From: Micromonospora echinaurantiaca
GTDB taxonomy: Bacteria; Actinomycetota; Actinomycetes; Mycobacteriales; Micromonosporaceae
Length of the DNA: 64,000 nt
Direction: 5' to 3'
NCBI RefSeq assembly: GCF_900090235.1
Contig: NZ_LT607750.1
Coordinates: 6,005,001 to 6,069,000, forward strand
Part shown: positions 8,369-17,721 of the stretch, piece after piece
How the letters are laid out: each line of letters begins with the position of its first letter
Numbering within the stretch: the first letter of the stretch is position 1
Notes under the pieces: generated by a model
Seen by the model: the letters and a program-made list of their open reading frames with translations, nothing else
Database searches by the model: none
What the model was told of the DNA's origin: nothing
Made by a program: the position numbers and the translations under genes

Positions 8369-9439
8369 TCAGCCGACGACCGGCACCGGGCCCACCGGCC
8401 CGTGCACCCGCGCCACCCAGGCGTCCGGGTCGCCGAGCTCCTCCAGCCGGGGCAGGGTGAGCGGCGAGTCGAAGACCTTGTTGAAGCCGGCCATCCCGAC
8501 CCGCTCCACCACGCCGTGCACGAACTTGCGGCCCTCGGCGTACTGGCGCATCTTGACGTCGACGCCGAGCAGCCGGCGGATCGCCTTCTCCAGCGGGTTG
8601 CCCGACTCGCGGCGCCGGTTGAACGCCGCCCGGATCCGCTCGACGCTCGGGATCACCTGCGGGCCGACCCCGTCCATCACGAACTCGGCGTGCCCCTCGA
8701 GCAGGGTCATCAGCGCGGTGAGCCGGTCCAGCACGGCCCGCTGGGCCGGCGTCTGGACGAGGTCCAGCACGCTGGTGCGGCTCTCCGGGTCGCGGACCGC
8801 CTCGGAGAGCGTGGCCACGCCCCGGCGCAGCCGCTCCAGCAGGTGCTCGCCGCCACCGGCCGAGGCGTCGACGAACGCCTGCACCTCGCCCAGGAAGTAC
8901 GCGCGCATCCAGGGCACGGCGGTGAACTGGGTGCGGTGGGTCACCTCGTGCAGGCACACCCAGAGCCGGAAGTCGCGCGGGTCGGCGCCGAGCTTGCGCT
9001 CCACCTCGACGATGTTCGGCGCGACCAGCAGCAGCTGGCCCGGGTCGGCGGAGAAGACCTCGTACTGGCCGAGCACCCGGCCGGAGAGGTACGCCAGCAC
9101 GGTGCCGGCCTGCACGCCGGTCAGCCGGGAGCCGATCGCCTCGGTCAGCGGGCCGGGCTGCTTGTCGCCGGAGAGCCGGCTGACCAGGGGGCTGACCACC
9201 TCGCGCAGCCCGGCGATGTTGGTCGCCGCCCAGTCCCGCCGGTCGACCACCCGCACCGGCGGGTGGGACACCTGTGGGCGCAGGCCGGTGTAGTCGGCGA
9301 CGTGCCCGGCCGCCTCCTCGGTCAGCCGCCGCAGGTCGGCGACCACGTCGGTGGCCTCCGTGTACGACACCCGGGGGCCCGACTTGCCCAGTGCCCCCGC
9401 GGTCGCGGCGGCCAGATCCCAGTCCACGAACTGCGCCAT
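8369..9439 (-). CDS. Zinc-dependent metalloprotease-like protein (DUF2342 / COG5282 family)
   Basis: A 356-residue protein from ATG 9439 (MAQFVDWDLA). It carries the zinc-binding motif HEVTH in CLHEVTHRTQF and a second conserved region LLEGHAEFVMDGVG, as in the putative hydrolase family found next to tilS and dacB in most actinobacteria (Rv3626c-like). Frame length, neighbour order and the preceding 5' context support this start; the upstream extension to 9607 is Arg-rich and not conserved in type. The physiological substrate is unknown; the protease label rests on the zinc motif only. Confidence 0.88.
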   Translation of the reverse strand: MAQFVDWDLAAATAGALGKSGPRVSYTEATDVVADLRRLTEEAAGHVADYTGLRPQVSHPPVRVVDRRDWAATNIAGLREVVSPLVSRLSGDKQPGPLTEAIGSRLTGVQAGTVLAYLSGRVLGQYEVFSADPGQLLLVAPNIVEVERKLGADPRDFRLWVCLHEVTHRTQFTAVPWMRAYFLGEVQAFVDASAGGGEHLLERLRRGVATLSEAVRDPESRTSVLDLVQTPAQRAVLDRLTALMTLLEGHAEFVMDGVGPQVIPSVERIRAAFNRRRESGNPLEKAIRRLLGVDVKMRQYAEGRKFVHGVVERVGMAGFNKVFDSPLTLPRLEELGDPDAWVARVHGPVGPVPVVG

Positions 9440-9528
9440 GCACCCACCGTACCCGCGCCGGAACACCCCGGCCCGGGCTCGCGCCGGCGATCGACGCCGG
9501 TCGCCGCCGGCCGAGGGCCGCCCCGCGG

Positions 9529-9562
9529 CGCCCAGCAGGGGGCGGTGCCGCCCTGCTGGGCG
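9529..9562 (-). terminator. Stem-loop downstream of dacB
   Basis: A perfect 12-bp stem (CGCCCAGCAGGG, 9529-9540, with CCCTGCTGGGCG, 9551-9562) about 70 bases past the dacB stop codon. There is no U-tract, as is common in high-GC actinobacteria. It could instead act as an RNA-stability element between dacB and the metalloprotease-like gene. Confidence 0.5.
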
Positions 9563-9632
9563 GCGCGGTGCCCGGCCGCCGGTGTCGGCGCCGGTCTGCC
9601 GCGCCATTGCGGACCGGCCCGGCCGGCGGGGC

Positions 9633-11498
9633 TCAGCGGCAGCCGCAGCCGGCGAGCGTGGCGCCGATCCGGTCCAGCGCCACCCGGGCGGCCGCCATCC
9701 CGTCCGGCGGCACCGCGTCGGTGAGCACGGCGAAGGTGAGCAGCCGCCCGTCGGCGATGGTGACCAGCCCGGCGATCGCGTGCACCTTGGTCAGCGTGCC
9801 GGTCTTGGCCCGGACCACGCCCGCGCCGGACCGGGTGCCGTCCGCCGCGTAGCGCTCGCCCAGCGTGCCGGACCAGCCGGCGACCGGCAGGCCGCCGAAG
9901 ACCGCCGCCAGCTCGGGACGGCTGCCGTTGCCGGCGAGCGTGATCAGGTCGGTGAGCAGCGAGGGGCTGATCCGGTTGGTACGGGACAACCCGCTGCCGT
10001 CGGCGAGGGAGAGCTCGTCGGCGGGCAGGCCCAGCTCGCCCGCCACCGCGTCCATCGCGGCGGCGGCGCCGGTGAACGAGGCGGGCTGGTTTCGGGCCAG
10101 CGCGACCTGGCGGGCCAGCGCCTCGGCGACGATGTTGTCGCTGTCGCTGATCATGATGTCGACCAGCCGGACCATCGGCAGCGACTCCACCTTGCCCAAC
10201 TCGCTGCCGGGGGCGCCGGCGGTGGCGTCGGCGCCGGCGGCCGGTGCCCTGCCGCGGCTGACCGCGTCGGCGGGCACGCCGAGCAGCCGGGCGAACGCGC
10301 GGCCGGCGACCAGGTCGGGCTGGGACACCCGCTCGGCGCCGTGGTCGCCGGCGTCGTGGTCCCGCTTGGCCTGCGGCACGTCCTTGCGCGCGCCGTCGGT
10401 CATCAGCGCGGTGATCGCGCCGCCGTAGCCGCCGGTGGGGATGTCGTCGTCCCAGCCGGGCTCGTGGACCGGGCCGGAGTAGAGCGAGGAGTCGACGGTG
10501 ACCTTGGTCGGCGCGGTGCCGCCGAGCGCCGCCTTCACCTGGGCGGCCAGGTCGTCCAGCCGGGCCGCACCCGGGTAGAAGCCCTTCTTGTCCACCGCCA
10601 GGGTGGGGTCGCCGCCGCCGACGATCACCACCTCGCCCGGGCTGGCGCCGGCCACCGCCCGGGTCGGGATGCGGTGGCCGGGACCGCGCGCGGCGAGCAC
10701 GGTCACCGCGGTCACCAGCTTGGTCACCGAGGCGGGCACGGTGCCGTCGTCCTCGTGGGCGCCGAAGAGCGGCTGGCCGGTGGCCACGTCGGCCACCGAG
10801 ACGTTGACCCGGTCACCGAGCGCGGCGGCGCCGACCAGCGGATCGAGCGCGGCGGAGACCCCTTCCTGGGTGGGCAGCGGGGCGTTGGCGTCCGCCCCGG
10901 CCAGCACCGGCACCGGCGGTGGGTCGGCCGGCTGGGCGCTCGCCGGACCGCCGGCCTGGTCGTCGCCGAGCCACTGCGCCACCGGGCCGGGACGGACCAC
11001 CACCACCCCGGCGGCCAGCGCGAGCAGCAGCACCGCGGCGAGCACGAACGGCAGCAGCCGCCGGCGTCGGGCCGGCGCGGGGGGTACGGCGGCGGCCGGC
11101 GCCGCGCCGGCGGGCGGCGGCGACACGGGCACGGAGGCGGCGGCCGGCAGCCCGCTCGCCGGGCCGAAGAGGTCAGGGTGCGACGGCACGCTCGCCGAGC
11201 CGGCGTGCGGCGGCGGCGCGCTGGCCGTACCGAAGGCGCCGGCGTTCAGCGGGCGGCCGGCGGGCGGACCGGAAGCGCCCGGGTACGGGGGAACGGGCGC
11301 GGAGCCGGCGGACGGCCCGCCGGCGTCGGGACGCCACGGCGGGGGCCGCTCGGCGCGGTACCCGGCGGGGTCGGCGGGTGGCTGCTGAGGGTGGGCGTCG
11401 GGCACCCGGAAGCGGCCGGTGGCGGGGCCGGAAGCAGATCCGCCCGTACCACGTCCAGCACCTGACTCCGGGCGGTAGTGTGAATCTTCCCTCCCCAC
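9633..11498 (-). CDS. dacB: D-alanyl-D-alanine carboxypeptidase/endopeptidase (PBP4-type, peptidase S13)
   Basis: Trims peptidoglycan stem peptides outside the membrane. The 621-residue product has a long Pro/Ala-rich cytoplasmic N-terminus (about 1-165), one membrane segment ([21 protein letters not shown]), then the S13 domain. Active-site motifs are SVTK (Ser nucleophile and Lys, in [10 protein letters not shown]), the SDSDN triad motif and KTGT. The GTG start at 11498 follows a strong GGAGGA ribosome-binding site. It diverges from ppa across about 150 bp, as in the Rv3627c-Rv3628 arrangement. The disordered N-terminus is longer than in enteric DacB. Confidence 0.93.
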   Translation of the reverse strand: MGREDSHYRPESGAGRGTGGSASGPATGRFRVPDAHPQQPPADPAGYRAERPPPWRPDAGGPSAGSAPVPPYPGASGPPAGRPLNAGAFGTASAPPPHAGSASVPSHPDLFGPASGLPAAASVPVSPPPAGAAPAAAVPPAPARRRRLLPFVLAAVLLLALAAGVVVVRPGPVAQWLGDDQAGGPASAQPADPPPVPVLAGADANAPLPTQEGVSAALDPLVGAAALGDRVNVSVADVATGQPLFGAHEDDGTVPASVTKLVTAVTVLAARGPGHRIPTRAVAGASPGEVVIVGGGDPTLAVDKKGFYPGAARLDDLAAQVKAALGGTAPTKVTVDSSLYSGPVHEPGWDDDIPTGGYGGAITALMTDGARKDVPQAKRDHDAGDHGAERVSQPDLVAGRAFARLLGVPADAVSRGRAPAAGADATAGAPGSELGKVESLPMVRLVDIMISDSDNIVAEALARQVALARNQPASFTGAAAAMDAVAGELGLPADELSLADGSGLSRTNRISPSLLTDLITLAGNGSRPELAAVFGGLPVAGWSGTLGERYAADGTRSGAGVVRAKTGTLTKVHAIAGLVTIADGRLLTFAVLTDAVPPDGMAAARVALDRIGATLAGCGCR

Positions 11499-11650
11499 GA
11501 CCCCCTCCTCCCCCCACGAAATTCGGTCTGGGTGACACTACTTCGGTCCGAACACTATGCGGTGGCCGGACCGGTGGGCGGGCATTCACCCGCACCGGTC
11601 GGCGCCGGTGGTTTCCGTTAGCCAGCGTGGGCAAACGAGGGAGCGTGCAG

Positions 11651-12157
11651 ATGGATTTCGACGTGACGGTTGAGATCCCGAAGGGTCACCGCAACAAGTA
11701 CGAGGTCGACCACGCGACCGGCCGGATCCGGCTGGACCGCACCCTCTTCACGTCCACCCAGTACCCGGCGGACTACGGCTTCATCGAGGGCACCCTCGGC
11801 GAGGACGGCGACCCGCTGGACGCGCTGGTGCTGGTCCCCGAGCCGACCTTCCCGGGCTGCCTGATCCGCTGCCGCACGATCGGCATGTTCCGGATGACGG
11901 ACGAGAAGGGCGGCGACGACAAGGTCCTCTGCGTCCCCTACGAGGACCCGCGCCAGGAGCACCTGCGCGACATCCACCACCTCGGCGAGTTCGACCGGCT
12001 GGAGATCCAGCACTTCTTCGAGGTGTACAAGGACCTCGAACCGGGCAAGTCGGTCGAAGGCGCCACCTGGGTCGGGCGGACCGAGGCCGAGGCCGAGATC
12101 CGGGCGTCGTACCAGCGCGCCAAGGAGGCCGCGGAGCGCGGCGAAGCCGGGCACTGA
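11651..12157 (+). CDS. ppa: Inorganic pyrophosphatase
   Basis: Hydrolyses pyrophosphate to phosphate in the cytoplasm, pulling biosynthetic reactions forward. The 168-residue product is the normal length for family I PPases and contains the signature around [10 protein letters not shown], with [17 protein letters not shown] upstream, and the lysine-rich N-terminal [13 protein letters not shown]. The start ATG 11651 follows GAGGGAG. Divergent from dacB and convergent with eccD. It marks one end of the conserved folE-to-ppa block. Confidence 0.97.
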   Translation: MDFDVTVEIPKGHRNKYEVDHATGRIRLDRTLFTSTQYPADYGFIEGTLGEDGDPLDALVLVPEPTFPGCLIRCRTIGMFRMTDEKGGDDKVLCVPYEDPRQEHLRDIHHLGEFDRLEIQHFFEVYKDLEPGKSVEGATWVGRTEAEAEIRASYQRAKEAAERGEAGH

Positions 12158-12191
12158 CCCACCACGACGTCGTACCGGGCCCGGGAGCCGC

Positions 12192-13595
12192 TCAGCCGAG
12201 CAGCCCCCGGGCCCGTTCGTACAGGTCGAGCACCGCGCAGGCGACCGGCACCACGGAGACCACCAGCGCGGTGTCGGTCAGGTCGGCGAGCCGGCCGAGG
12301 TACGGCGAGACCGGCCGGCGGGCGTACGTGCTGCCCGCCGCCACGGCGAGCAGGGCCAGGGCCAGACCACCGGCGACCAGCACCAGCCGGCCCGCCGGAG
12401 CGGACCGCGCGGCGAGCACGGCGCCCAGCACGGCGTACCCGGCGAGGCCGGCGACCACCGTCGGCACCCGGTGCCGCAGCGCCACGAAGAGCCGGGAGCG
12501 CAGCAGCAGCACCGCACCGGCGACCGCCACCAGCACCCGACCGGCGGTCCCGCCGGCCACCCCGAGCACCAGCGCGGCGGCCGCCGCCAGCACCGCGTGC
12601 CCGAGCAGCATGCCGGTCAGCATCTCCTCGGTGCGGGCCACCGCCGCGTAGACCCGGCCCCGGTCGGGCAGGTCCCGGGCCCGGTCGGCGTCATCACCGG
12701 GCGCGGCGGTGGGCAGGGTGATCGGCGGCAGCGGCACCTTGCCCAGCCGGATGGCCAGCAGCGGCACCGCCCCGACGGCGAAGACCAGGACGCAGAGCAG
12801 CACGGCAGCCGTGCCGGCCGGGTCGAGCGGCAGCCCGCCGAGCGCGGCCAGCGCCCCGCCCACCCCCACCACGGCGCCGGCCACGAAGACCCGCAGCCGG
12901 GTGGCGATGCCGACCAGCCCGAGCACCGACCCCAGCAGCAGCGCCACCGAGCCGGCCAGCAGTTCCGGCGCGCCCAGCCAGCGGACCGGAGCGAGCGGAC
13001 CGACCGGGTCGTCGGAGCTGACCGCCAGGGCGCCGGCCGCCGCCGCGTACGGCAGCGCGTAGCCGCCCAGGGTGGCGCCGACCGGGCCGTCCCCGTGCGC
13101 CCGGGACGCCACGGTGCCGGCCAGGGTGAGCAGCAGCGCCACCACGGCCGCCGCGGGCCAGCCGGCCCCGCCCGCCGGGCCACCGGCGAGCACGGCGAGC
13201 AGCCCCACCGCCAGCGGCACCGCCGCCCCGGCCAGCACGGCGGCCCGGGTGGCGCCGGGCGACCAGGCGCCGCCCCGCCGCCGGGCGCCGTCCGCGATCG
13301 CCTCCACGACGTCGTCGTACTCCAGCTCGGGCCACTCGGCCCGGGCCGGCACCAGGTGCAGCACCTCGCCGTCCCGGACGCCCTGCGGCAGCAGCGCCTG
13401 CGCGGTCGTCAGCACCGCCCCGTCGGTACGCCGCAGCACCCAGCCGCCGTGCCGTTCACCGTTGTCGGCCAGCCCCTCGCCGGCGTGCCGCAGCACCTCC
13501 GGCAGCAGCTCGGCCAGGGGAACCTGCTCGGGCAGCGCGACGTCCACCCGCCGCTGCGGGGCGCTGATGGTGACCCGGGCGAGCCCGATCGTCAT
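12192..13595 (-). CDS. eccD: Type VII secretion integral membrane protein EccD
   Basis: Channel-forming membrane subunit of a type VII (ESX) secretion system. The 467-residue product has an N-terminal ubiquitin-like (YukD-type) domain of about 100 residues starting MTIGLARVTIS, then about eleven hydrophobic segments to the C-terminus, the EccD layout. The start ATG 13595 has GGAG seven bases upstream. It diverges from eccC across 100 bp, so the two may share a bidirectional promoter region. Its 3' end is 34 bp from ppa. Confidence 0.9.
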   Translation of the reverse strand: MTIGLARVTISAPQRRVDVALPEQVPLAELLPEVLRHAGEGLADNGERHGGWVLRRTDGAVLTTAQALLPQGVRDGEVLHLVPARAEWPELEYDDVVEAIADGARRRGGAWSPGATRAAVLAGAAVPLAVGLLAVLAGGPAGGAGWPAAAVVALLLTLAGTVASRAHGDGPVGATLGGYALPYAAAAGALAVSSDDPVGPLAPVRWLGAPELLAGSVALLLGSVLGLVGIATRLRVFVAGAVVGVGGALAALGGLPLDPAGTAAVLLCVLVFAVGAVPLLAIRLGKVPLPPITLPTAAPGDDADRARDLPDRGRVYAAVARTEEMLTGMLLGHAVLAAAAALVLGVAGGTAGRVLVAVAGAVLLLRSRLFVALRHRVPTVVAGLAGYAVLGAVLAARSAPAGRLVLVAGGLALALLAVAAGSTYARRPVSPYLGRLADLTDTALVVSVVPVACAVLDLYERARGLLG

Positions 13596-13696
13596 CGACT
13601 GATCTCCATATCGGGCGAGGTTGGTGGCTGCGCGGACGACAGGACTTTACCTACCATGAGCCAGGCTCGGGTCACCGTGCGCAGTCAGGAGGTCGG

Positions 13697-16600
13697 GTGT
13701 CCACTGTCGTCATCAAGCGGCCACCCCGCCGTCCGGCGCCGGAGATCCCGGTCGGCGAGCTGCCGGTGGAGGCGCCGCCGGAGATCCCCCCGGTCGCCGG
13801 CGGGCGCTGGCAGCAGCTGCTGATGGTGCTGCCGATGCTCGGCGGCACGGTGGCCATGGCGATGATGTTCGGCCGCGGCGGCGGGGCCTACTCGTACGTG
13901 GTGGGCGGCATGTTCGGCCTCTCCTCGCTGGCCATGCTGGTGACCTCCTGGGGCAGCGCCGCCGGCACCCCGAAGAAGTCGGAGATGATGGCCGCCCGCC
14001 GGGAGTACCTGCGGCACCTCACCGCGCTGCGGCGCCGGGTCCGGCAGACCGCCGGCCAGCAGCGCGCCGGGCTCTACTACCGGCACCCGGACCCGGGCCG
14101 GCTCTGGTCGACGGTGGAGAGCCACCGGGTCTGGGAACGCCGTCCCGCCGACCCGGACTTCGCGGTGGTCCGGGTCGCGGTCGGGCCGCAGACCCTGGCC
14201 ACCCCGCTGGTGCCGCCGGTCACCCGGCCGCTGGAGGAGCTGGAGCCGATGACCGCGGGCGCGCTGCGGCGCTTCCTGGACGCGTACTCGGTGGTGCCCG
14301 ACCTGCCGGTGGCGCTGTCGCTGCGCAGCTTCGCCCGGGTGTACGTCAAGGCCACCCCGGCCACCGACGGCCGGGCGCTGGCCCGCGCGATGCTCACCCA
14401 GCTGGCCGTCTTCCACGCCCCCGACGAGCTGCTCGTCGCGGTCTGCGCCGGGCCGGAACGGCGAGCCGCCTGGGAGTGGGTCAAGTGGCTGCCGCACACC
14501 CACCATCCCGCCCGCACCGACGCACTCGGCCCGGTGCGGCTGGTCACCAGCGCCGCCGCCGAGCTGGAACGGCTGCTCGACGACGTGCTGGCCAGCCGGT
14601 CCCGGTTCAGCCCGGCCGGGCCGGCCACCGACGGGCCGCACGTGGTGGTGGTGCTCGACGGGGGCGACCTCACCGGAGCCACCGAGCTGACCGGCGACGG
14701 CGGCATCGACGCGGTGACCGTCATCGACCTGGACACCGCGCCGCCCCGCCTGCTGGACCGGTTCGCGCTGCTGCTCGAACTACGCGACGGCCGGCTGCAC
14801 TCGCACTCGGCGGACGGCCACGTCGAGGTGGGCACCGCCGACCGGTTGGCGCCGGCCGACGCCGAGGCGGTCGCCCGCCGGCTGGCGCCGCTGCGGCTGG
14901 CCGGCGCCCCGCGTGGCGGCCCGGACGCCCCGCCCGGCGCCGAGCCCGGGCTGCCCGAACTGCTCGGGCTCGGCGACCCGGAGAGCTTCACCGCCGAGCA
15001 GGGCTGGGCGCCCCGCTCGGCGCGCGAGCGGCTGCGGGTGCCGATCGGGGTGGGCACCGACGGCGGCGCGATCGAACTCGACCTCAAGGAGTCCGCCCAG
15101 GACGGGATGGGCCCGCACGGCCTGCTGATCGGGGCCACCGGCTCCGGCAAGTCCGAACTGCTGCGCACCCTGGTGCTCGGGCTGGCCGCCACGCACAGCT
15201 CGGAGCAGCTCAACTTCGTCCTGGTCGACTTCAAGGGCGGGGCGACCTTCGCCTCGTTCGACCGGCTGCCGCACACCGCCGCGGTGATCACCAACCTGGC
15301 CGACGCGCTGCCGCTGGTCGACCGGATGGTCGACGCGATCAACGGCGAGCTGGTCCGCCGCCAGGAGCTGCTCCGCCGGGCCGGCAACTTCGCCAGCCTG
15401 CGCGACTACGAGCGGGCGCGGGCCGCCGGCACCCCGCTCGCCCCGCTGCCCTCGCTGCTGCTGATCTGCGACGAGTTCTCCGAGCTGCTCTCGGCCAAGC
15501 CCGACTTCATCGACCTGTTCGTGCAGATCGGCCGGCTGGGCCGGTCGCTCGGCGTACACCTGCTGCTGGCGAGCCAGCGGTTGGAGGAGGGGCGACTACG
15601 CGGACTCGACACACATTTGTCGTACCGGATCGGGCTGCGGACCTTCTCCGCGCTGGAATCCCGGACGGTGCTCGGGGTGCCGGACGCGCACGAGCTGCCC
15701 CGCTCGCCCGGTCACGGCTACCTGCGCTTCGGCACCGAACCGCTGGTCCGGTTCAAGGCCGCGTACGTCTCCGGGGCGGTGCGCAGAGCCGTCGCCGCCG
15801 GCGCGGGCGGCTCCGGCACCCCCCGCCTGCTGGCGTTCTCCACCCACTACCTGCCGGCCCCCGAGCCGCCCCGGCCGGCGGCCCCGCCGCAGGTCGAGCA
15901 GGACGGCACGGGGAGCCTGCTCGACCTGCTGGTCGGCCGGTTGGCCGGGCAGGGCCCACCGGCGCACCAGGTCTGGCACCCGCCGCTGGGCCGCCCGCCG
16001 GCGCTGGACGAGCTGCTCGGCCCGGCCGGCGTCGACCCGGCGCGCGGGCTCACCGTCGGCAACCCGGAGCTGCACGGAGCGCTCCAGGTGCCGGTCGCCG
16101 TGGTGGACAAGCCGTTCGAGCAGCGGCGCGACCTGCTCTGGCTGGCGCTGGACGGGGCCGCCGGGCACGTGGCGGTGGTCGGTGCGCCGCAGAGCGGCAA
16201 GTCGACCGCGCTGCGCGCGCTGATCTGCGCGCTGGCGCTCACCCACACCCCGGCCGAGGTGCAGGTCTACGGCCTCGACTTCGGCGGCGGCGGGCTGGGC
16301 ACGCTCCGCGACCTGCCGCACGTCGGCGGCGTCGCCGGGCGCGCCGACCCGACGGCCGTCCGGCGTACGGTCGGCGAGATCGCCACCCTGCTGGTGGAGC
16401 GGGAACGCCGCTTCGCGGAGCTGGGTGTGGACTCGATGGCCGCCTGGCGGCAGCGCCGGGCCGCGGCGGCCGGCACCGGCCAGCCGACCGGCGACCCGTT
16501 CGGTGACGTCTTCCTGGTGGTCGACGGCTGGGCCACCCTGCGCGGCGAGTACGACGACCTGGAGCCGCTGATCACCGACCTGGCCACCCGCGGGCTGTCG

Positions 16601-17635
16601 TACGGGGTGCACGTGGTGGCGACCGCGCTGCGCTGGCTGGACTTCCGGCCGGCGATCCGGGACCTCTTCGGTTCCCGGCTGGAGTTGCGCCTCGGCGATC
16701 CGGCCGACTCGCTGGTGGCCCGCCGGGCCGCGGCGAACGTGCCAGAGCAGAGCGCCGGCCGGGGCGTCACCGCGGAGAGCCTGCACTTCCTCACCGCACT
16801 GCCGCAGCTCACCGCCGGTACGGACACCGCCGACCTGGTCAAGCGGGCGGCCGCCGGCTGGCCCGGGCCGGCCGCACCCCCGGTGCGGCTGCTCCCGCCG
16901 GTGCTCCCGTACGCCGAGCTGGACCTGGCGGCGACGACCGGGCTGCGCTTCCCGGTCGGGGTGGCCGAGGCGGACCTGCGCCCGGTGGTGCTGGACTTCG
17001 CCACCGAGCCGCACTTCGTGGTCTTCGGCGACGCCGAGTGCGGCAAGTCGTCGTTCCTGCGCGCGCTGGCCACCTCGATCGTCACCCGGTTCACCCCGGA
17101 GCAGGCCCGGGTGATCCTGGTCGACTACCGGCGCAGCCTGCTCGGCGCGATCGAGACGCCGCACCTGATCGGCTACGGCACCGCCGCCGCGCACACCGCC
17201 GACCTGGTCGAGTCGGCCGCCGGCTACCTGCAGGCCCGGCTCCCCGGTCCGGAGATCACCCCGGCCCAGTTGCGGGAGCGGTCGTGGTGGTCCGGTCCGG
17301 AGCTGTTCGTGCTGGTGGACGACTACGACCTGGTGGCCAGCGGGCCGGCCAACCCGCTGCGGGCGCTGGAGGAGCACCTGCCGCACGCCCGGGACGTCGG
17401 GCTGCACCTGGTGCTCGCCCGCCGCTGCGGCGGCGCCGGCCGGGCGCAGTACGAGCCGATCGCGCAGCGGTTGCGGGAACTCTCCACCGCCGGGCTGGTG
17501 ATGGCCGGCAGCCCGGAGGAGGGTGCGCTGGTCGGTTCGGTCCGACCCGGGCCGTTGCCACCCGGGCGCGGCCGGCTGGTGACCCGACGTGAGGGCGTAC
17601 GCCTGGTGCAGCTGGCCCACCTGCCGCCGCCGTGA
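13697..17635 (+). CDS. eccC: Type VII secretion ATPase EccC (three FtsK/SpoIIIE-type domains in one chain)
   Basis: Motor and substrate-recognition subunit of the ESX system. The 1312-residue protein fuses the EccCa and EccCb parts. It has two membrane segments near residues 35-80, then three P-loop domains with Walker A at 479-486 (GATGSGKS), 829-836 (GAPQSGKS) and 1111-1118 (GDAECGKS). Walker B of domain 1 is intact (LLLICDEF). In domains 2 and 3 the acidic pair is altered (FLVVDGW, FVLVDDY), in line with the known view that domain 1 hydrolyses ATP while the later ones mainly bind substrate and nucleotide. The GTG start at 13697 has a full AGGAGGT site five bases upstream. Confidence 0.95.
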   Translation: MSTVVIKRPPRRPAPEIPVGELPVEAPPEIPPVAGGRWQQLLMVLPMLGGTVAMAMMFGRGGGAYSYVVGGMFGLSSLAMLVTSWGSAAGTPKKSEMMAARREYLRHLTALRRRVRQTAGQQRAGLYYRHPDPGRLWSTVESHRVWERRPADPDFAVVRVAVGPQTLATPLVPPVTRPLEELEPMTAGALRRFLDAYSVVPDLPVALSLRSFARVYVKATPATDGRALARAMLTQLAVFHAPDELLVAVCAGPERRAAWEWVKWLPHTHHPARTDALGPVRLVTSAAAELERLLDDVLASRSRFSPAGPATDGPHVVVVLDGGDLTGATELTGDGGIDAVTVIDLDTAPPRLLDRFALLLELRDGRLHSHSADGHVEVGTADRLAPADAEAVARRLAPLRLAGAPRGGPDAPPGAEPGLPELLGLGDPESFTAEQGWAPRSARERLRVPIGVGTDGGAIELDLKESAQDGMGPHGLLIGATGSGKSELLRTLVLGLAATHSSEQLNFVLVDFKGGATFASFDRLPHTAAVITNLADALPLVDRMVDAINGELVRRQELLRRAGNFASLRDYERARAAGTPLAPLPSLLLICDEFSELLSAKPDFIDLFVQIGRLGRSLGVHLLLASQRLEEGRLRGLDTHLSYRIGLRTFSALESRTVLGVPDAHELPRSPGHGYLRFGTEPLVRFKAAYVSGAVRRAVAAGAGGSGTPRLLAFSTHYLPAPEPPRPAAPPQVEQDGTGSLLDLLVGRLAGQGPPAHQVWHPPLGRPPALDELLGPAGVDPARGLTVGNPELHGALQVPVAVVDKPFEQRRDLLWLALDGAAGHVAVVGAPQSGKSTALRALICALALTHTPAEVQVYGLDFGGGGLGTLRDLPHVGGVAGRADPTAVRRTVGEIATLLVERERRFAELGVDSMAAWRQRRAAAAGTGQPTGDPFGDVFLVVDGWATLRGEYDDLEPLITDLATRGLSYGVHVVATALRWLDFRPAIRDLFGSRLELRLGDPADSLVARRAAANVPEQSAGRGVTAESLHFLTALPQLTAGTDTADLVKRAAAGWPGPAAPPVRLLPPVLPYAELDLAATTGLRFPVGVAEADLRPVVLDFATEPHFVVFGDAECGKSSFLRALATSIVTRFTPEQARVILVDYRRSLLGAIETPHLIGYGTAAAHTADLVESAAGYLQARLPGPEITPAQLRERSWWSGPELFVLVDDYDLVASGPANPLRALEEHLPHARDVGLHLVLARRCGGAGRAQYEPIAQRLRELSTAGLVMAGSPEEGALVGSVRPGPLPPGRGRLVTRREGVRLVQLAHLPPP

Positions 17636-17721
17636 CAGGTGTTGACGGATGGCTCCGGAAGAGGGGGTGGAACCGGTAATCTCCGATCGTCGTCTGTCCG
17701 AACCGAGGAACGGCTGAGAAT

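Noticed and set aside
12170..12220. Possible terminator between ppa and eccD
   Set aside because: CGGGCCCGGG-type blocks are each self-palindromic; no single clear stem with a credible loop.
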